Source of the DNA: Mayamaea pseudoterrestris
Lineage: Eukaryota > Bacillariophyta > Bacillariophyceae > Sellaphorales > Sellaphoraceae
Reading direction: 5' to 3'
Assembly: GCA_027923505.1 (NCBI GenBank)
Contig: BROI01000016.1
Coordinates: forward strand, 558,001 to 622,000
Length of the DNA stretch: 64,000 bases
Shown: in pieces, positions 62,995 to 64,000 of the stretch
How the letters are laid out: the number at the start of each line of letters is the position of its first letter
Numbering within the stretch: position 1 is the first letter of the stretch
The notes under the pieces: model-generated
What the model was told of the DNA's origin: nothing
Databases searched by the model: none
The model's input: the letters and a program-made list of their open reading frames with translations, nothing else
Made by a program: the position numbers and the translations under genes

Positions 62995-64000
62995 ACGTGT
63001 TAGACTATTGAGTGTGAACTGAAACAATCTCTATGTCTGCATGTGCTTTCGTGCTTGTCAGTGAGAAAAGTCATTTTCACTTTGGAAAAGAAAAACGGCG
63101 TTGGGCCGATTTTTGGAATGGCAGCAACCGCGCCGGCGCGCGTAAAAGTGTCGTAGCGTTACCACGATCAATACCGCTAAGACTATTCGTTCTGTCGACC
63201 ATCAACAACGACTCGTCCAATAGTCACATGCTGCTTCATTCCTTTCTGCTAATATTTCAATGAGCCAAGCATCAACGCGACTACGAGTAGCTGGAGTAAC
63301 TGGTATTGATATCATTCGAAGCGACGGTCATCGAGTGACTGCTTGAGAAAGAGTCGGAACGACGAGACTGGCCGATACAAAGGTGGGCGACAATCGTTGT
63401 CTTACCAAGATGGCTGTGGCTGTGAAAGGCGTCGCGATAAGGCCAGGCATCCAGAGCATGCCAGATGATGGCATTGACGCCTTTGACTTGACGAATGAGG
63501 AGTTTTACGATTTGGTTTATGGGTGCCGCGGTAGGGCTGCCCACACGCCAATGCGCAGAACGTTCCGTCATGGGTCATGGATGTTCGCAAGCAGCACGAG
63601 CCAGCAGCTGGCATCTTAATATTACAAAATTCCTTCATTGGCGTAGTTGGAAATCAGAGGAGTATTATTGACGCAAGTTCACATTATTTAAGGTAAATGG
63701 TTTGTCGGATGGATTCGCCGCGCAAGTAGGGCGTGTTATACTTGTCGTGACATGCGGCTAGTCAAGTGCAGGCATTAAGTTGCGAAGCTGATCCGCGCAC
63801 TTGACGCGTCGGGTTAGTGAACAAACACTCCCTTAACCATGTCAACGCTTTTGAGGTCATTAATGGCAGATTTCGCTAATCGTACCAATCGAGTACTGCT
63901 TTCTCCTGCCCCAAGGTGCGAGCTATAAGGTGGAGCGGCAGGCCAAACGCGAGACGCGATAGCGATTGATTTACTCGTCGTTGCTGGCTTGGGACCTAGT
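62995..64000. other. Right end of the window, no firm gene
   Basis: About 1 kb. An open frame at 63383-63619 (+) encodes up to 78 aa, including FDLTNEEFYDLVYG, which could be an exon of a gene continuing past the window or chance. No tRNA-like fold or repeat was recognised. Confidence 0.3.

Overview
The window reads as nuclear DNA of a stramenopile alga, most likely a diatom. Genes are compact and intron-poor, introns are short (56-86 nt, GT-AG), intergenic gaps are small and many gene pairs are divergent or convergent. Several secreted proteins carry Pro/Thr-rich 'RPT-x-x-P' linkers and fasciclin domains of the kind common in diatoms. The organism call is an inference from gene style, not from a marker gene.

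Left part (1-30.4 kb): a fast-evolving accessory locus built from two recurring families. One (here 'family A') is small, low-complexity and apparently secreted, with a conserved strand-rich C-terminal domain (10-621, 2578-3663, a decayed copy at 10500-11245, 19342-19875, 26613-27302; all + strand). The other is a set of four MORN-repeat proteins with a shared, unnamed helical domain before the MORN repeats (8881-10479, 16538-19034, 20293-22464, 27973-30338; all - strand). Inside this locus a unit of about 7.7 kb (family A, FkbM-like methyltransferase, Pro-rich repeat protein, MORN protein) is tandemly duplicated. The junction at about 10490 lies inside both a MORN gene and a family A gene, and the two copies have decayed in complementary ways. 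A three-unit noncoding tandem array (22504-23821) and a Crypton-type tyrosine-recombinase transposon gene (24112-26130) sit between a MORN gene and its family A neighbour.

Middle part (30.6-51.9 kb): ordinary single-copy genes mixed with cell-surface genes: an LRR-like membrane protein, a TAP42/alpha4 PP2A regulator, a UBLCP1-type phosphatase (3 exons), two large proteins with four fasciclin domains each, a Pro-rich repeat protein between them, a polyQ protein with a possible cysteine-peptidase-like C-terminus, a 6-exon SET-domain protein and a sulfotransferase-like membrane protein.

Right part (52.3-64 kb): an unrecognised helical protein, a 543-bp mariner-like MITE with 29-bp terminal inverted repeats, a weak basic ORF, GDP-mannose 3,5-epimerase, a single polypeptide joining a PARP-like ADP-ribosyltransferase fold to a Deltex RING-DTC module, a BTB/T1-domain protein, and a type II membrane glycosyltransferase-like protein. 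GDP-mannose epimerase, the glycosyltransferase-like, sulfotransferase-like and FkbM-like enzymes, together with the secreted Pro/Thr-rich proteins, suggest much of the window serves cell-surface or extracellular-matrix chemistry. No tRNA, rRNA, CRISPR array or retroelement was recognised.
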